The notes below the pieces were generated by a model, which did no database searches, was not told the DNA's origin, and worked only from the letters and a program-made list of their open reading frames with translations. Both the position numbers and the translations under genes were made by a program. Of a stretch of 64,000 nucleotides of DNA, positions 38,486-47,450 are shown piece by piece (position 1 is the stretch's first letter; each line of letters opens with the position of its first letter). The stretch spans positions 930,001-994,000 of the forward strand of contig NZ_SOAM01000002.1 of the NCBI RefSeq assembly GCF_004364555.1, given 5' to 3'. The DNA comes from Amnibacterium kyonggiense. GTDB lineage: Bacteria > Actinomycetota > Actinomycetes > Actinomycetales > Microbacteriaceae.

Positions 38486-41056
38486 ATGTCGTCCATCCCC
38501 GACAAGCCCGCGCTCGAGGGCCTCGAGCAGAAGTTCGCAGAGGTGTGGGAGCGCGAGGGCGTCCACCGCTTCCCCGGCACCGAGGGCGGCCGCGAGGGCG
38601 TCTACTCCATCGACACCCCGCCGCCCACCGCGAGCGGCTCCCTGCACATCGGTCACGTGTTCTCGTACACGCACACGGACCTGATGGCGCGGTTCCAGCG
38701 CATGCGCGGCAAGCGCGTCTTCTATCCGATGGGCTGGGACGACAACGGCCTGCCCACCGAGCGCCGCGTGCAGAACTACTACGGCGTGCGGTGCGACCCG
38801 TCGCTGCCCTACGACCCCGACTTCACGCCGCCCGTCGAGGGCACCGCGAAGTCGACGCGCGCCGGCGACCAGGTGCCGATCTCGCGCCGCAACTTCATCG
38901 AGCTCTGCGAGCGCCTCACCGTCGAGGACGAGCAGCAGTTCGAGGAGGTGTTCCGCACGGTCGGCCTCTCGGTCGACTTCGGCCAGACCTACCGGACCAT
39001 CGGCGACGACGCCCGCGCCATCAGCCAGCGCGCGTTCCTCGACAACCTCGCGCGCGGCGAGGCGTACCAGGCGGAGGCGCCGAGCCTCTGGGACGTGACG
39101 TTCCGCACGGCGGTGGCGCAGGCCGAGCTCGAGGACCGCGAGCAGCCCGGCGCGTACCACACGGTCGCGTTCGACGGCCCGGACGGGGACGTCGTCATCG
39201 AGACCACGCGGCCGGAGCTGCTGCCGGCGAACGTCGCGCTCGTCGCGCACCCCGACGACGAGCGGTACGCCGGCCTGGTCGGGAAGACCGTCCGCTCCCC
39301 CGTGTTCGGTGTGGAGGTGCCCGTGGTGGCGCACCACCTCGCGCAGCCCGACAAGGGCACGGGCATCGCGATGATCTGCACGTTCGGCGACCTCACCGAC
39401 GTGACGTGGTGGCGCGACCTCCAGCTGCCCACGCGCGCGGTGATCGGCTTCGACGGCCGCTTCGTCAGCGAGGCGCCGGCCGCGATCGAGAGCCCGCGGG
39501 GCCGCGAGGCGTACGCCGAGCTGGCCGGCAAGACCGTGTTCTCGGCGCGCGCCACGATGGTCGAGCTGCTCCGCGAGGCCGGCAAGCTGCTCGCCGACCC
39601 GCGGCCGATCACCCACCCGGTGAAGTTCTTCGAGAAGGGCGACCGCCCCCTCGAGATCGTCTCGACGCGCCAGTGGTACGTCACGAACGGCGCGCGGCAG
39701 CCGGAGCTCAAGCAGCGCCTGCTCGACGCGGGCGAGCGCCTCGACTTCGTGCCCGACTTCATGCGCGTCCGCTACGAGAACTGGGTCGGCGGGCTCACCG
39801 GCGACTGGCTGGTGAGCCGCCAGCGGTTCTTCGGCGTGCCCCTGCCGGTCTGGTACCGGCTCGACGGCGACGGCAACCCGCTGTTCGACGAGGTGCTGGT
39901 GCCGGAGGCGGCGCAGCTGCCCGTGGACCCGTCGAGCGACGTGCCGCCGGGCTTCACGGAGGCGCAGCGCGGGCAGGCCGGCGGCTTCGTCGGCGAGGTG
40001 GACGTGATGGACACCTGGGCGACCTCGTCCCTCACCCCGCAGCTCGCGGGCGGCTGGCTCCGCGACCCGGAGCTGTGGGAGGCGGTGTTCCCGTTCGACC
40101 TGCGCCCGCAGGGCCAGGACATCATCCGCACGTGGCTGTTCTCGACCCTGCTCCGCAGCGAGCTGGCATTCGGCGAACTGCCGTGGAAGTCGGCGGCGAT
40201 CAGCGGCTTCATCGTCGACCCGGACCGCAAGAAGATGTCGAAGTCGAAGGGGAACGTCGTCACGCCGGCGGACATCCTGCAGCAGCACGGCTCGGACGCG
40301 GTGCGCTACTGGGCTGCCTCCAGCCGACTCGGCACCGACGCGGCGCTCGACGTGCTGAACCCGACGCAGATGCGCAAGGGCCGGCGGCTCGCGATCAAGG
40401 TGCTGAACGCGGCGAAGTTCATCCTCGGCTTCGAGGGCGAGGCGGACCGCTCGCTCGTCACCCGGCCCCTCGACCTGTCGATGCTCGCCGCCCTCGACCA
40501 CGTGATCGAGCAGGCGACGGCCGCCTTCGAGGCGTCCGACCACGCCCGGGCGCTCGAGATCGTCGAGCCGTTCTTCTGGACGTTCTGCGACGACCACCTG
40601 GAGCTCGTGAAGGAGCGCGCGTACGGCGACGACGCGGCAGGCGCGGCGTCCGCGGCGGCGGCGCTGAAGCTCGCGCTCGAGGCGCTGCTGAAGCTGCTCG
40701 CCCCGGTGATCCCGTTCGCGACCGAGGAGGCGTGGCGCTGGTCGCACAGCGCCTCCGTGCACGCGGAGCGGTGGCCCGAGCCGCTCGGCCTCGGCGGCGA
40801 CCGGGCCCTGCTCGGGTGGGCCGGCGACACGCTGATCGGGATCCGACGTGCCAAGACGGATGCCAAGGCGTCGCAGAAGTCCCCGGTAGCATCACTCACC
40901 ATCAGCGGTCCGGCCGCGGTGCTGCAGGGCATCGAGCTCGTGATCGACGATCTGAAGGCGGCGGGCCGGATCGCCGCGGTGGAGCTCCGCGTGGACGACA
41001 CGGAGGGCGCCGCCGTGACGGTGTCCGACGTCGTGTTCGTGGACGACGCGCAGTAG
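38486..41056 (+). CDS. valS: valine--tRNA ligase (alternative form)
   Basis: The 856-residue class I synthetase has HIGH in [19 protein letters not shown] and KMSKS in [15 protein letters not shown]. The sequence [19 protein letters not shown] after the first motif and the absence of the usual C-terminal coiled coil mark the alternative ValS form found in some actinobacteria and other lineages, rather than the E. coli type. The ATG at 38486 follows GAGG at 8 nt. The leader is about 70 nt, with no T-box visible. The GNAT gene follows 12 bp later. Confidence 0.95.
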   Translation: MSSIPDKPALEGLEQKFAEVWEREGVHRFPGTEGGREGVYSIDTPPPTASGSLHIGHVFSYTHTDLMARFQRMRGKRVFYPMGWDDNGLPTERRVQNYYGVRCDPSLPYDPDFTPPVEGTAKSTRAGDQVPISRRNFIELCERLTVEDEQQFEEVFRTVGLSVDFGQTYRTIGDDARAISQRAFLDNLARGEAYQAEAPSLWDVTFRTAVAQAELEDREQPGAYHTVAFDGPDGDVVIETTRPELLPANVALVAHPDDERYAGLVGKTVRSPVFGVEVPVVAHHLAQPDKGTGIAMICTFGDLTDVTWWRDLQLPTRAVIGFDGRFVSEAPAAIESPRGREAYAELAGKTVFSARATMVELLREAGKLLADPRPITHPVKFFEKGDRPLEIVSTRQWYVTNGARQPELKQRLLDAGERLDFVPDFMRVRYENWVGGLTGDWLVSRQRFFGVPLPVWYRLDGDGNPLFDEVLVPEAAQLPVDPSSDVPPGFTEAQRGQAGGFVGEVDVMDTWATSSLTPQLAGGWLRDPELWEAVFPFDLRPQGQDIIRTWLFSTLLRSELAFGELPWKSAAISGFIVDPDRKKMSKSKGNVVTPADILQQHGSDAVRYWAASSRLGTDAALDVLNPTQMRKGRRLAIKVLNAAKFILGFEGEADRSLVTRPLDLSMLAALDHVIEQATAAFEASDHARALEIVEPFFWTFCDDHLELVKERAYGDDAAGAASAAAALKLALEALLKLLAPVIPFATEEAWRWSHSASVHAERWPEPLGLGGDRALLGWAGDTLIGIRRAKTDAKASQKSPVASLTISGPAAVLQGIELVIDDLKAAGRIAAVELRVDDTEGAAVTVSDVVFVDDAQ

Positions 41057-41068
41057 GGGGAAAGCACG

Positions 41069-41515
41069 ATGACGGTCACGATCACCCAGCTCTCGGAGCG
41101 GGAGTTCTTCGCCTGGTACGGGCTGTTCGCCGAGTACGCGGCGGGAGCCGGTGCGGAGGTCGCGGACGAGCACGTCATGCGCGTGTGGACGGCGATCCAG
41201 GCGCCCGGCGCGCACGCCGCTGTCGCGCACGACGAGTCCGGCTCCGTCGTGGGCTTCGTGCACGCGATCCCCTTCGAGCGCCTGCTGCAGGGCGACGGCG
41301 GCTTCCAGATCGAGGACCTCTTCGTCGCACCGGCCCAGCGCGGCCAGGGCGTCGCGACGGCGCTCGTGGAGCACGTCCGCACCGAGGCGGAGGGTCGCCG
41401 CCACGCGCTGCTGCGCTGGAGCGCGCACACGGACGACGCGGCCGCGAAGGCGCTGCAAGACAAGTTCGCGGACGCGGCCGGCGGCTGGGTGCTGCAGACG
41501 GTCCCGGTCGGCTGA
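41069..41515 (+). CDS. GNAT family N-acetyltransferase
   Basis: The 148-residue protein has the acetyl-CoA binding motif A QIEDLFVAPAQRGQGVATALV, with the RxxGxG/A loop at about residue 90. The substrate is unknown. GGGGGAAAGCACG precedes the ATG at 41069. It is probably co-transcribed with valS. Confidence 0.9.
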   Translation: MTVTITQLSEREFFAWYGLFAEYAAGAGAEVADEHVMRVWTAIQAPGAHAAVAHDESGSVVGFVHAIPFERLLQGDGGFQIEDLFVAPAQRGQGVATALVEHVRTEAEGRRHALLRWSAHTDDAAAKALQDKFADAAGGWVLQTVPVG

Positions 41516-41516
41516 G

Positions 41517-41780
41517 GTGCAGCTCGGCACCAGGTGGCCCATCGGTGCCGCTGCGCCCGCGCGCGTGCCGGAACCGGTGCGCGCGGCGATCCGCACCGTC
41601 GAGGCGGAGCTGGAGGACGCCGACGTCGCGACGACGGGATGGAGCTGGACGCTCACGTTCCTGGAGGGCAAGCCGATCGTCGACCTCGACGACGGCACCC
41701 GCATCCGGCTCGTGGACGACGACGTCGCGCTCGTGACCTCCGTCGAGCTGGACGACTCGGACGACGACGAGGACGACTAG
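41517..41780 (+). CDS. conserved small acidic protein
   Basis: The 87-residue protein begins at the GTG at 41517, one base after the GNAT stop. It has a compact, possibly folded middle (WSWTLTFLEGKPIVDLDDG) and an Asp/Glu-only tail (DDSDDDEDD). No family was recognised. The tight spacing and the terminator that follows make it the last gene of the valS operon. Confidence 0.72.
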   Translation: MQLGTRWPIGAAAPARVPEPVRAAIRTVEAELEDADVATTGWSWTLTFLEGKPIVDLDDGTRIRLVDDDVALVTSVELDDSDDDEDD

Positions 41781-41793
41781 TCCTCTCCGGTGT

Positions 41794-41836
41794 TCAGGGA
41801 TGAGGGGCGGTCGCGCTCCGCGGGCCTCATCCCTGA
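41794..41836. terminator. hairpin after the valS operon
   Basis: TCAGGGATGAGG and CCTCATCCCTGA form a perfect 12-bp stem 13 bp after the stop codon. Confidence 0.7.
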
Positions 41837-41847
41837 CCAAGTACGAC

Positions 41848-41882
41848 GAAGGGGACCCGCGCTTCCGCGCCGGGTCCCCTTC
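41848..41882. terminator. second hairpin, convergent region
   Basis: GAAGGGGACCCG / CGGGTCCCCTTC forms a 12-bp stem. It lies 18 bp beyond the stop of the minus-strand small protein, so it probably terminates that operon. Confidence 0.75.
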
Positions 41883-41900
41883 GCCGTGGGTGGTGCTGGC

Positions 41901-42140
41901 TCACCAAGTCGGGCCGGCCATCGCGCGGCGCTCGAACGCGGCGTCGGCGGTCGCCGCGGCGTGCGCCTCGGCGTGGGCCGCACGGGCATGCTCCGCCCGG
42001 TCGGCGCGCCGCGCGCGGTGCCGCTCGGCGCGCAGGATCAGCAGCGTGCCGATCGTCAGCGCCAGACGGTCGGTCGCCGTCAGCTCAGGCAGGTCGTCCC
42101 GCAGGATCGGCCGGTCGGTCATGGTCGTCGTCGTGGTCAT
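41901..42140 (-). CDS. small conserved protein, paralogue A (AGPTW C-terminus)
   Basis: The 79-residue protein shares a clear pattern with its upstream neighbour: LPEL-T-ATDRLAL, then LILRAERH, an Ala/Arg/His-rich helix, and the exact C-terminal end FERR-xx-AGPTW. A strong GGAAGGAGGAG precedes the ATG at 42140. No known domain was recognised. Single-helix, cationic and probably not secreted. It lies 29 bp after paralogue B. Confidence 0.8.
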   Translation of the reverse strand: MTTTTTMTDRPILRDDLPELTATDRLALTIGTLLILRAERHRARRADRAEHARAAHAEAHAAATADAAFERRAMAGPTW

Positions 42141-42169
42141 GAGTGCTCCTCCTTCCAGGGGTGTCGTGG

Positions 42170-42421
42170 TCACCAGGTCGGTCCGGCCGGGTGACGGCGT
42201 TCGAATGCGGTGGTGCGCGCCGCGGCGGCGAGCCCGGCGACGCCGGTGCGCCGCGCCTGCTCGGCGCGCTCCTGCAGCTCCGCGTGCCGCTGAGCCCGGA
42301 GGATCAGGGCCACGCCGAGTCGCAGCGCGACGCGGTCGGTGGCGCTCAGCTCCGGCAGCTCGCCGAGGCTGATGGCGGTCCCGAGCGCCTGGTCGCGCTC
42401 CCGGGTCCTGGTCGTGGACAT
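42170..42421 (-). CDS. small conserved protein, paralogue B (AGPTW C-terminus)
   Basis: The 83-residue protein matches paralogue A in order and motif (LPELSATDRVAL, LILRAQRHAEL, FERRHPAGPTW). A tandem duplication is the simplest origin. AAGAGGAACACGC precedes the ATG at 42421. The first 15 residues differ from A. The ArsR-type regulator 345 bp upstream may control both. Confidence 0.8.
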   Translation of the reverse strand: MSTTRTRERDQALGTAISLGELPELSATDRVALRLGVALILRAQRHAELQERAEQARRTGVAGLAAAARTTAFERRHPAGPTW

Positions 42422-42766
42422 GCGTGTTCCTCTTCGTGATGCGGGCGTGCGGGCACACCGGCGGCCCGCCGGTCGGCGGACGAGACGCCCTGGTCGGGCG
42501 GGAGACCCGACGGAGTCGGGCGGAGGCGCACCCCGAGCGGAGTGCGGCGGCGCCGTCAGCGGACGGCGGTCAGCGGTGCGTGAGGCGGTCTACGGTCTCG
42601 GTCGACGAGTCGGACGCGGCGCTCAGCAGGCGCGATCACCGACGAGGATCGGCGTGAGCGCCTCGGCGAAGTGCATCGGGGTCATGTGGCTCACGCTCCT
42701 TCCAGGTGTCGGCGTCCGAGAACCGTACAGCGGCCCTTCGCCGATCCACAACCCCTTCTCGGCGGG
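42422..42766. other. 345-bp gap between ArsR gene and paralogue B
   Basis: Apart from the 20-codon reading frame at 42623-42685, I see no coding region or strong hairpin here. A promoter for paralogue B would be expected in it; no convincing -35/-10 pair stands out. Confidence 0.4.
42623..42685 (-). CDS. possible 20-residue peptide after ArsR
   Basis: The frame MTPMHFAEALTPILVGDRAC is preceded by GGAAGGAG at 10 nt, one of the best Shine-Dalgarno matches in the area. It lies between the ArsR regulator and the AGPTW paralogues on the same strand. Too short for firm prediction; it could be a leader peptide or a small protein. Confidence 0.35.
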   Translation of the reverse strand: MTPMHFAEALTPILVGDRAC

Positions 42767-43363
42767 TCATCGGGATCCCTCCTCCTTCGTTTCCAGGCGC
42801 CCGTCCTCGCGGACGATCGGGAACCCGCGGAACTGGAGGTCGACGCGCTGCGCAGCGGGGTCGGCCGGACGGGATCGCCACCGCTCGAACACGGCCCACA
42901 CCTCCTGTCCCAGCTCCTCCAGCTCGGCCGCGGTCAGGCGCAGCGCCGCCGAGCCGGTCTGGGTCGACCGCACCCACTCCTCGGGGAGCTGCGGCCGGCT
43001 CGACCAGTAGTCCGCGAAGCGCCGGTTCTCGTTGTCGATGAACTCCCGCTCGACCAGGTCGCCCGCCTCGCGGGCGCCCGGATCCGACGCGAAGGTCGCC
43101 TCGGCGAGCTCGATCGGGCCGGGCACGCGCTCCCACCAGCGGTCCCGGCCGTTGCCGCGCTCGGCGTCCTCCCGCACGTAGCCGTGCTTCTCGAGCTGGC
43201 GCAGGTGGTAGCTCGTCGATCCGCTCGACTCGCCCAGCCGTGCGGCGAGGCTGCTCGCCGTCGCCGGACCGTAGCTCGTCAGCTCGCTGAAGATGCGCAC
43301 GCGCAGCGGGTGGGCGAGCGCCTTGAGCGCCTCGACCCCGATCCGCCTCGCCTCGTCCACCAC
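42767..43363 (-). CDS. ArsR-type winged-helix regulator
   Basis: The 198-residue protein has an N-terminal helix-turn-helix (ALKALAHPLRVRIFSELTS, then ESSGSTSYHLRQLEKHGYV). An effector or dimerisation region of about 110 residues follows, with many Glu/Arg. No metal-binding Cys pair is seen in the helix, so it is not a classic arsenic sensor. The start is one of the two adjacent GTGs at 43363 and 43360, after GGAGG. It is divergent from the M3 peptidase gene and shares with it a 72-bp region holding an inverted repeat. Confidence 0.88.
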   Translation of the reverse strand: MVDEARRIGVEALKALAHPLRVRIFSELTSYGPATASSLAARLGESSGSTSYHLRQLEKHGYVREDAERGNGRDRWWERVPGPIELAEATFASDPGAREAGDLVEREFIDNENRRFADYWSSRPQLPEEWVRSTQTGSAALRLTAAELEELGQEVWAVFERWRSRPADPAAQRVDLQFRGFPIVREDGRLETKEEGSR

Positions 43364-43378
43364 ACCTCCATCCTACGA

Positions 43379-43410
43379 TTGCAAAGACCTCTTTGCAAAC
43401 AGATCTTTGC
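43379..43410. promoter_or_regulatory. putative ArsR operator between ArsR and M3 peptidase genes
   Basis: TTGCAAAG-ACCT-CTTTGCAA (43379-43398) is a perfect 8-bp inverted repeat, followed by another half-site ATCTTTGC (43403-43410). The peptidase -10 (TAGGAT, 43424-43429) lies just downstream, so binding would block transcription. AT content here is far above the surroundings. Confidence 0.6.
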
Positions 43411-43435
43411 GGTCTGCTATTCCTAGGATCGGACC

Positions 43436-45445
43436 GTGACCGACAACCCGTTCCTCGTGCGCAGCACGTTGCCCGCCGCGCTCCCGCCCTTCGCCGACAT
43501 CCGCGACGACCACTACGAGCCGGCGTTCGAGATCGGGATGCGCGAGCAGCGCGAGGCGGTGGCCCGCATCGAGGCCGACCCGGAGACGCCGACCTTCGCG
43601 AACACGCTCGAGGCGCTCGAGCTGAGCGGGCCCGTCCTCGAGCGGGTCACCGCCGCGTTCTTCACCGTCGCCTCCGCGCACGCGACGCCCTTCGTCCGCG
43701 ACCTGGAGGAGCGGGTCGCCCCTCGGCTCGCCGCGCACGGCGACGCCATCCGGCTGAGCTCCGCGCTCTTCGCCCGCGTCGACGCCGTCTGGCGGGATCG
43801 CGGGGCGGTGGACGCGGAGCAGCAGCGGCTCGTCGAGCGGACGCGCACCGAGATGCTGCTCGCCGGCGCCGCGCTCGACGACGCGGCCAAGGAGGAGCTC
43901 CGCGGGCTCAACGAGCGGCTCTCGGCGCTGGCCACCCGGTTCGACGCGGCACTCGTCGCCGACACCAACGACCTCGCCGTCCACGTGACCGACGCCGCGG
44001 AGCTCGACGGGCTGGCGGCCGACACGGTGTCCGCGGCGCGGGAGGCGGCGTCGGCGCGCGGGCTTGACGGCTGGCTCCTCACCCTGGTGCTGCCGACCGG
44101 GCAGCCGGCCCTCGCGGACCTCGTCTCCCCCGCGACGCGCGGGCGGCTGATGGACGCCTCCCGAGCCCGCGGCACGCGCGGCGGCGATCACGACACGCGC
44201 GCGATCCTGCTCGAGACGGTGCGGCTCCGCGCCCGCCGCGCACGACTGCTCGGATTCCGGGACCACGCCGCCCTGGTCGCGGTCGACGAGACGGCGGGGT
44301 CGACGGAGGCGGTCACCGCGCTGCTCGACCGCCTGGTCCCCGCGGCGGTCAGGAACGCCCGCCGGGAGCAGGAGGAGCTCGGCGGCGACGTCGCGGCCGC
44401 GGACTGGGCCTTCCTCGCCGAGGCACGACGGCGGGAGGAGTACGACGTCGACCTCGCGGCGCTGCGACCGTGGTTCGAGGCGGAGCGGGTGCTGCAGGAC
44501 GGCGTGTTCGCGGCCGCCGGGCGGCTCTACGGCGTGACCTTCACCGAACGGGCGGACCTCGTCGGCTACCACCCCGACGTCCGCGTCTTCGCGGTGGCCG
44601 ATGAGCGCGGGCCGCTCGGGCTGTACCTCCTCGACCTCTACACGCGCGACGAGAAACGGGGCGGCGCGTGGATGAACTCGCTCGTCGACCGGGCGTCGCT
44701 CACCGGCGAGGCGCAGGCGGTGGTGATCAACAACCTGAACGTGCCGAAGCCGGACGCCGGCACCCCGACGCTCCTGACGCTCGACTCGGTGGAGACGCTC
44801 TTCCACGAGTTCGGGCACGCGCTGCACGGGCTGTTCGCCACCGTCCGGTACCCGAAGCTCGCCGGGACGAACGTCCCCCGCGACTTCGTGGAGTTCCCGA
44901 GCCAGGTCAACGAGATGTGGGTGCTGCACCCGGCGGTGCTGCCGGGGTACGCGCGGCACGTGGAGACCGGCGAGCCACTGCCGGACGGCGTCGCCGATCG
45001 GCTGCGCGCCACCGGCACGTACGGGCAGGGCTTCGCCACGACCGAGTACCTCGCGGCGACCGTGCTCGACCAGGCGTGGCACCGGCTCACGGTGGAGGAG
45101 GCGGACGCGGTCGTCGACGTCGCCGCGTTCGAGGCGGGGGCGCTGGCGGCCGCGGGGTTCGACGTGCCCGCGGTGCCGCCGCGCTACGCCTCCACGTACT
45201 TCGCGCACGTGTTCGCGGGCGGGTACAGCGCGGCGTACTACGCGTACATCTGGAGCGAGGTGCTCGACGCCGACACGGTCGCCTGGTTCGACGAGCACGG
45301 CGGCCTCACGCGGGAGAACGGCGACCGGTTCCGCCGGTTCGTGCTCGGGCGCGGGAACGCGGAGGACCCGATCGGCGCCTACCGCGCGTTCCGCGGCCGC
45401 GACGCGGACATCGCCCCGCTCCTGGCGCGCCGCGGCCTCGGCTGA
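43436..45445 (+). CDS. M3 family metallopeptidase (Dcp/oligopeptidase A-like)
   Basis: The 669-residue cytosolic zinc peptidase cleaves short peptides, either as a dipeptidyl carboxypeptidase or an oligopeptidase. The zinc motif HEFGHALHG is near residue 458, with the third ligand Glu in FVEFPSQVNEMW. The C-terminal substrate-binding helices include FAHVFAGGYSAAYYAY. The GTG at 43436 has no Shine-Dalgarno; TAGGAT ends 6 nt upstream (43424-43429), so it is probably leaderless. The divergent ArsR regulator may repress it. Confidence 0.93.
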   Translation: MTDNPFLVRSTLPAALPPFADIRDDHYEPAFEIGMREQREAVARIEADPETPTFANTLEALELSGPVLERVTAAFFTVASAHATPFVRDLEERVAPRLAAHGDAIRLSSALFARVDAVWRDRGAVDAEQQRLVERTRTEMLLAGAALDDAAKEELRGLNERLSALATRFDAALVADTNDLAVHVTDAAELDGLAADTVSAAREAASARGLDGWLLTLVLPTGQPALADLVSPATRGRLMDASRARGTRGGDHDTRAILLETVRLRARRARLLGFRDHAALVAVDETAGSTEAVTALLDRLVPAAVRNARREQEELGGDVAAADWAFLAEARRREEYDVDLAALRPWFEAERVLQDGVFAAAGRLYGVTFTERADLVGYHPDVRVFAVADERGPLGLYLLDLYTRDEKRGGAWMNSLVDRASLTGEAQAVVINNLNVPKPDAGTPTLLTLDSVETLFHEFGHALHGLFATVRYPKLAGTNVPRDFVEFPSQVNEMWVLHPAVLPGYARHVETGEPLPDGVADRLRATGTYGQGFATTEYLAATVLDQAWHRLTVEEADAVVDVAAFEAGALAAAGFDVPAVPPRYASTYFAHVFAGGYSAAYYAYIWSEVLDADTVAWFDEHGGLTRENGDRFRRFVLGRGNAEDPIGAYRAFRGRDADIAPLLARRGLG

Positions 45446-45478
45446 CTCGTCGCGCGCCCGGGCCCCGCACCCAGCCCC

Positions 45479-45524
45479 GGTGGTTGAGCCGGGCGCCCCG
45501 GCGCCCGTGCCGAGACCACCCCGA
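45479..45524. repeat. dispersed REP-like intergenic element, copy 2
   Basis: Starts GGTGGTTGAGCCGGGCG and ends CGAGACCACCCCGA, matching copy 1 at 15861-15905. GGTGGT and ACCACC arms enclose a variable GC-rich loop. It lies between the convergent M3 peptidase and clpX genes. Confidence 0.65.
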
Positions 45525-45568
45525 CCCCGAACAGCTGCGAGGCTTGCGCCTCGACCAGCGGAGTCGGC

Positions 45569-46849
45569 TCAGGCGGACTTCTCCTGCGGGCGGATCCGGC
45601 TGCGCGGCACGATCGTCGGCGCGGCGTTCTTCTCCACCGCGTCGCGCGTGATGACGACCCGGGCGACCTCGTTCGAGGACGGCACCTCGAACATCACCGG
45701 CCCGAGCACCTCCTCGAGGATCGCGCGGAGGCCGCGAGCACCCGTCTGACGCAGCACCGCGAGGTCCGCGATCGCCTCGAGCGCGCCGTGGTCGAACTCG
45801 AGGTCGACGCCGTCGAGCTCGAACATGCGCTGGTACTGCTTCACGAGCGCGTTCTTCGGCTCGGTCAGGATCTCCATCAGCGCGACGCGATCGAGCGGCA
45901 GCACGGTCGTGACGACCGGGAGGCGGCCGATGAACTCGGGGATCAGGCCGAACTTGTGGAGGTCCTCCGGCAGCACGTCCGCGAAGAGGGTCTTCTCGTC
46001 GACCTTCGAGTGGAGCGTCGCGCCGAAGCCGATGCCCTTCTTGCCGACCCGCTGGCTGATGATCTGCTCCAGCCCGGCGAACGCGCCGGCCACGATGAAC
46101 AGCACGTTCGTCGTGTCGATCTGGATGAACTCCTGGTGCGGGTGCTTGCGGCCGCCCTGCGGCGGCACCGACGCGGTCGTCCCCTCGAGGATCTTCAGCA
46201 GCGCCTGCTGCACGCCCTCGCCGGAGACGTCGCGCGTGATCGACGGGTTCTCGGCCTTGCGGGCGATCTTGTCGACCTCGTCGATGTAGACGATGCCGGT
46301 CTCCGCGCGCTTCACGTCGTAGTCGGCGGCCTGGATGAGCTTGAGGAGGATGTTCTCCACGTCCTCGCCGACGTAGCCGGCCTCCGTCAGCGCGGTCGCG
46401 TCGGCGACGGCGAACGGCACGTTGAGGCGCTTCGCGAGCGTCTGCGCGAGGTAGGTCTTGCCGCAGCCCGTGGGCCCGATCAGCAGGATGTTCGACTTCG
46501 CGATCTCGATGTCGTCCTTGATCGTGTCCGCCGCCGCGAGCGTGCCCTTGGCGCGCACGCGCTTGTAGTGGTTGTAGACCGCGACCGAGAGCGCCTTCTT
46601 CGCGGCGTCCTGCCCGATGACGTACTCCTCGAGGAAGGCGAAGATCTCCTTCGGCTTCGGGAGGTCGAACTCACCGGGGTGCTCCTCGGCGGCCTCCGCC
46701 AGGCGCTCCTCGATGATCTCGTTGCAAAGCTCGACGCACTCGTCGCAGATGTACACGCCGGGACCGGCGATGAGCTGCTGGACCTGCTTCTGGCTCTTGC
46801 CGCAGAACGAGCATTTCAGCAGGTCGGCACTTTCGCCCATACGAGCCAT
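45569..46849 (-). CDS. clpX: ATP-dependent Clp protease ATP-binding subunit ClpX
   Basis: The 426-residue AAA+ unfoldase feeds ClpP. It has the N-terminal C4 zinc domain ([10 protein letters not shown] and [13 protein letters not shown]), Walker [11 protein letters not shown], Walker [14 protein letters not shown], the sensor-2 region [11 protein letters not shown], and the IGFGA loop ([10 protein letters not shown]) that docks to ClpP. The ATG at 46849 follows GGGGGAGAAG; an internal ATG three codons later is possible. A TAGGCT -10 lies at 46889-46894, so clpX has its own promoter, separate from clpP1P2. Confidence 0.98.
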   Translation of the reverse strand: MARMGESADLLKCSFCGKSQKQVQQLIAGPGVYICDECVELCNEIIEERLAEAAEEHPGEFDLPKPKEIFAFLEEYVIGQDAAKKALSVAVYNHYKRVRAKGTLAAADTIKDDIEIAKSNILLIGPTGCGKTYLAQTLAKRLNVPFAVADATALTEAGYVGEDVENILLKLIQAADYDVKRAETGIVYIDEVDKIARKAENPSITRDVSGEGVQQALLKILEGTTASVPPQGGRKHPHQEFIQIDTTNVLFIVAGAFAGLEQIISQRVGKKGIGFGATLHSKVDEKTLFADVLPEDLHKFGLIPEFIGRLPVVTTVLPLDRVALMEILTEPKNALVKQYQRMFELDGVDLEFDHGALEAIADLAVLRQTGARGLRAILEEVLGPVMFEVPSSNEVARVVITRDAVEKNAAPTIVPRSRIRPQEKSA

Positions 46850-47015
46850 GGAGCGTCTTCTCCCCCGGGTGTCGATCGATCAGCCCCGAGCCTAACCCGC
46901 CGTCCGACAGGCGGCGGTGGTACGACGCCAGCGGGTCGTCCCCCCGTTCGCGCGCGGCGGACACGGGCGGGGCGCGTGTGACCGGAGTGACGGGTGGTGC
47001 GCGTCGAGCCGGTCG

Positions 47016-47450
47016 TCAGCGGTTCAGCACCCGGGCGATCAGCTCCTGGATGAAGGGCTCGACGTCCTGCACCTGCGCGACGCCGCTCAGCGCGACGGCC
47101 ACGATCGGCCAGACCGAGACGGCGAGCGCGGAGATCACCGCGGCGACGCCGAGCACCCAGGCCGCCGCGCCGTTCGTGCGCCGCACGCAGAACACGAGGA
47201 GCACCAGCGCGAGCACGTACCCGATCGCGATGGCCCCGACGATGCCGCCGACCGGCACGCGGAGCACGCCCGCGGTGGCCGCGACCGCCGCGCCGATGAA
47301 GCCGAGGATCGGCAGCAGCACCCCCACCACCGCGATCACGACGAGCACGGTCGAGGTGATGAACGCGGCCCACACGGCGCGCGGACGCCGGTGATGGAGG
47401 AGGTTCTCCGCGTCGAGCCGCGGGCCGCGGCCGATCGGGACGGTCCTCAT
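47016..47450 (-). CDS. small membrane protein of the Asp23-like operon
   Basis: The 144-residue protein has three or four predicted helices (AAFITSTVLVVIAVVGVLL, IVGAIAIGYVLALVLLVF and GVAAVISALAVSVWPIVAVA). Its ATG overlaps the stop of the upstream gene (ATGA). No family was recognised; the pairing with an Asp23/Gls24-like protein suggests it anchors or accompanies it at the membrane. Confidence 0.75.
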   Translation of the reverse strand: MRTVPIGRGPRLDAENLLHHRRPRAVWAAFITSTVLVVIAVVGVLLPILGFIGAAVAATAGVLRVPVGGIVGAIAIGYVLALVLLVFCVRRTNGAAAWVLGVAAVISALAVSVWPIVAVALSGVAQVQDVEPFIQELIARVLNR

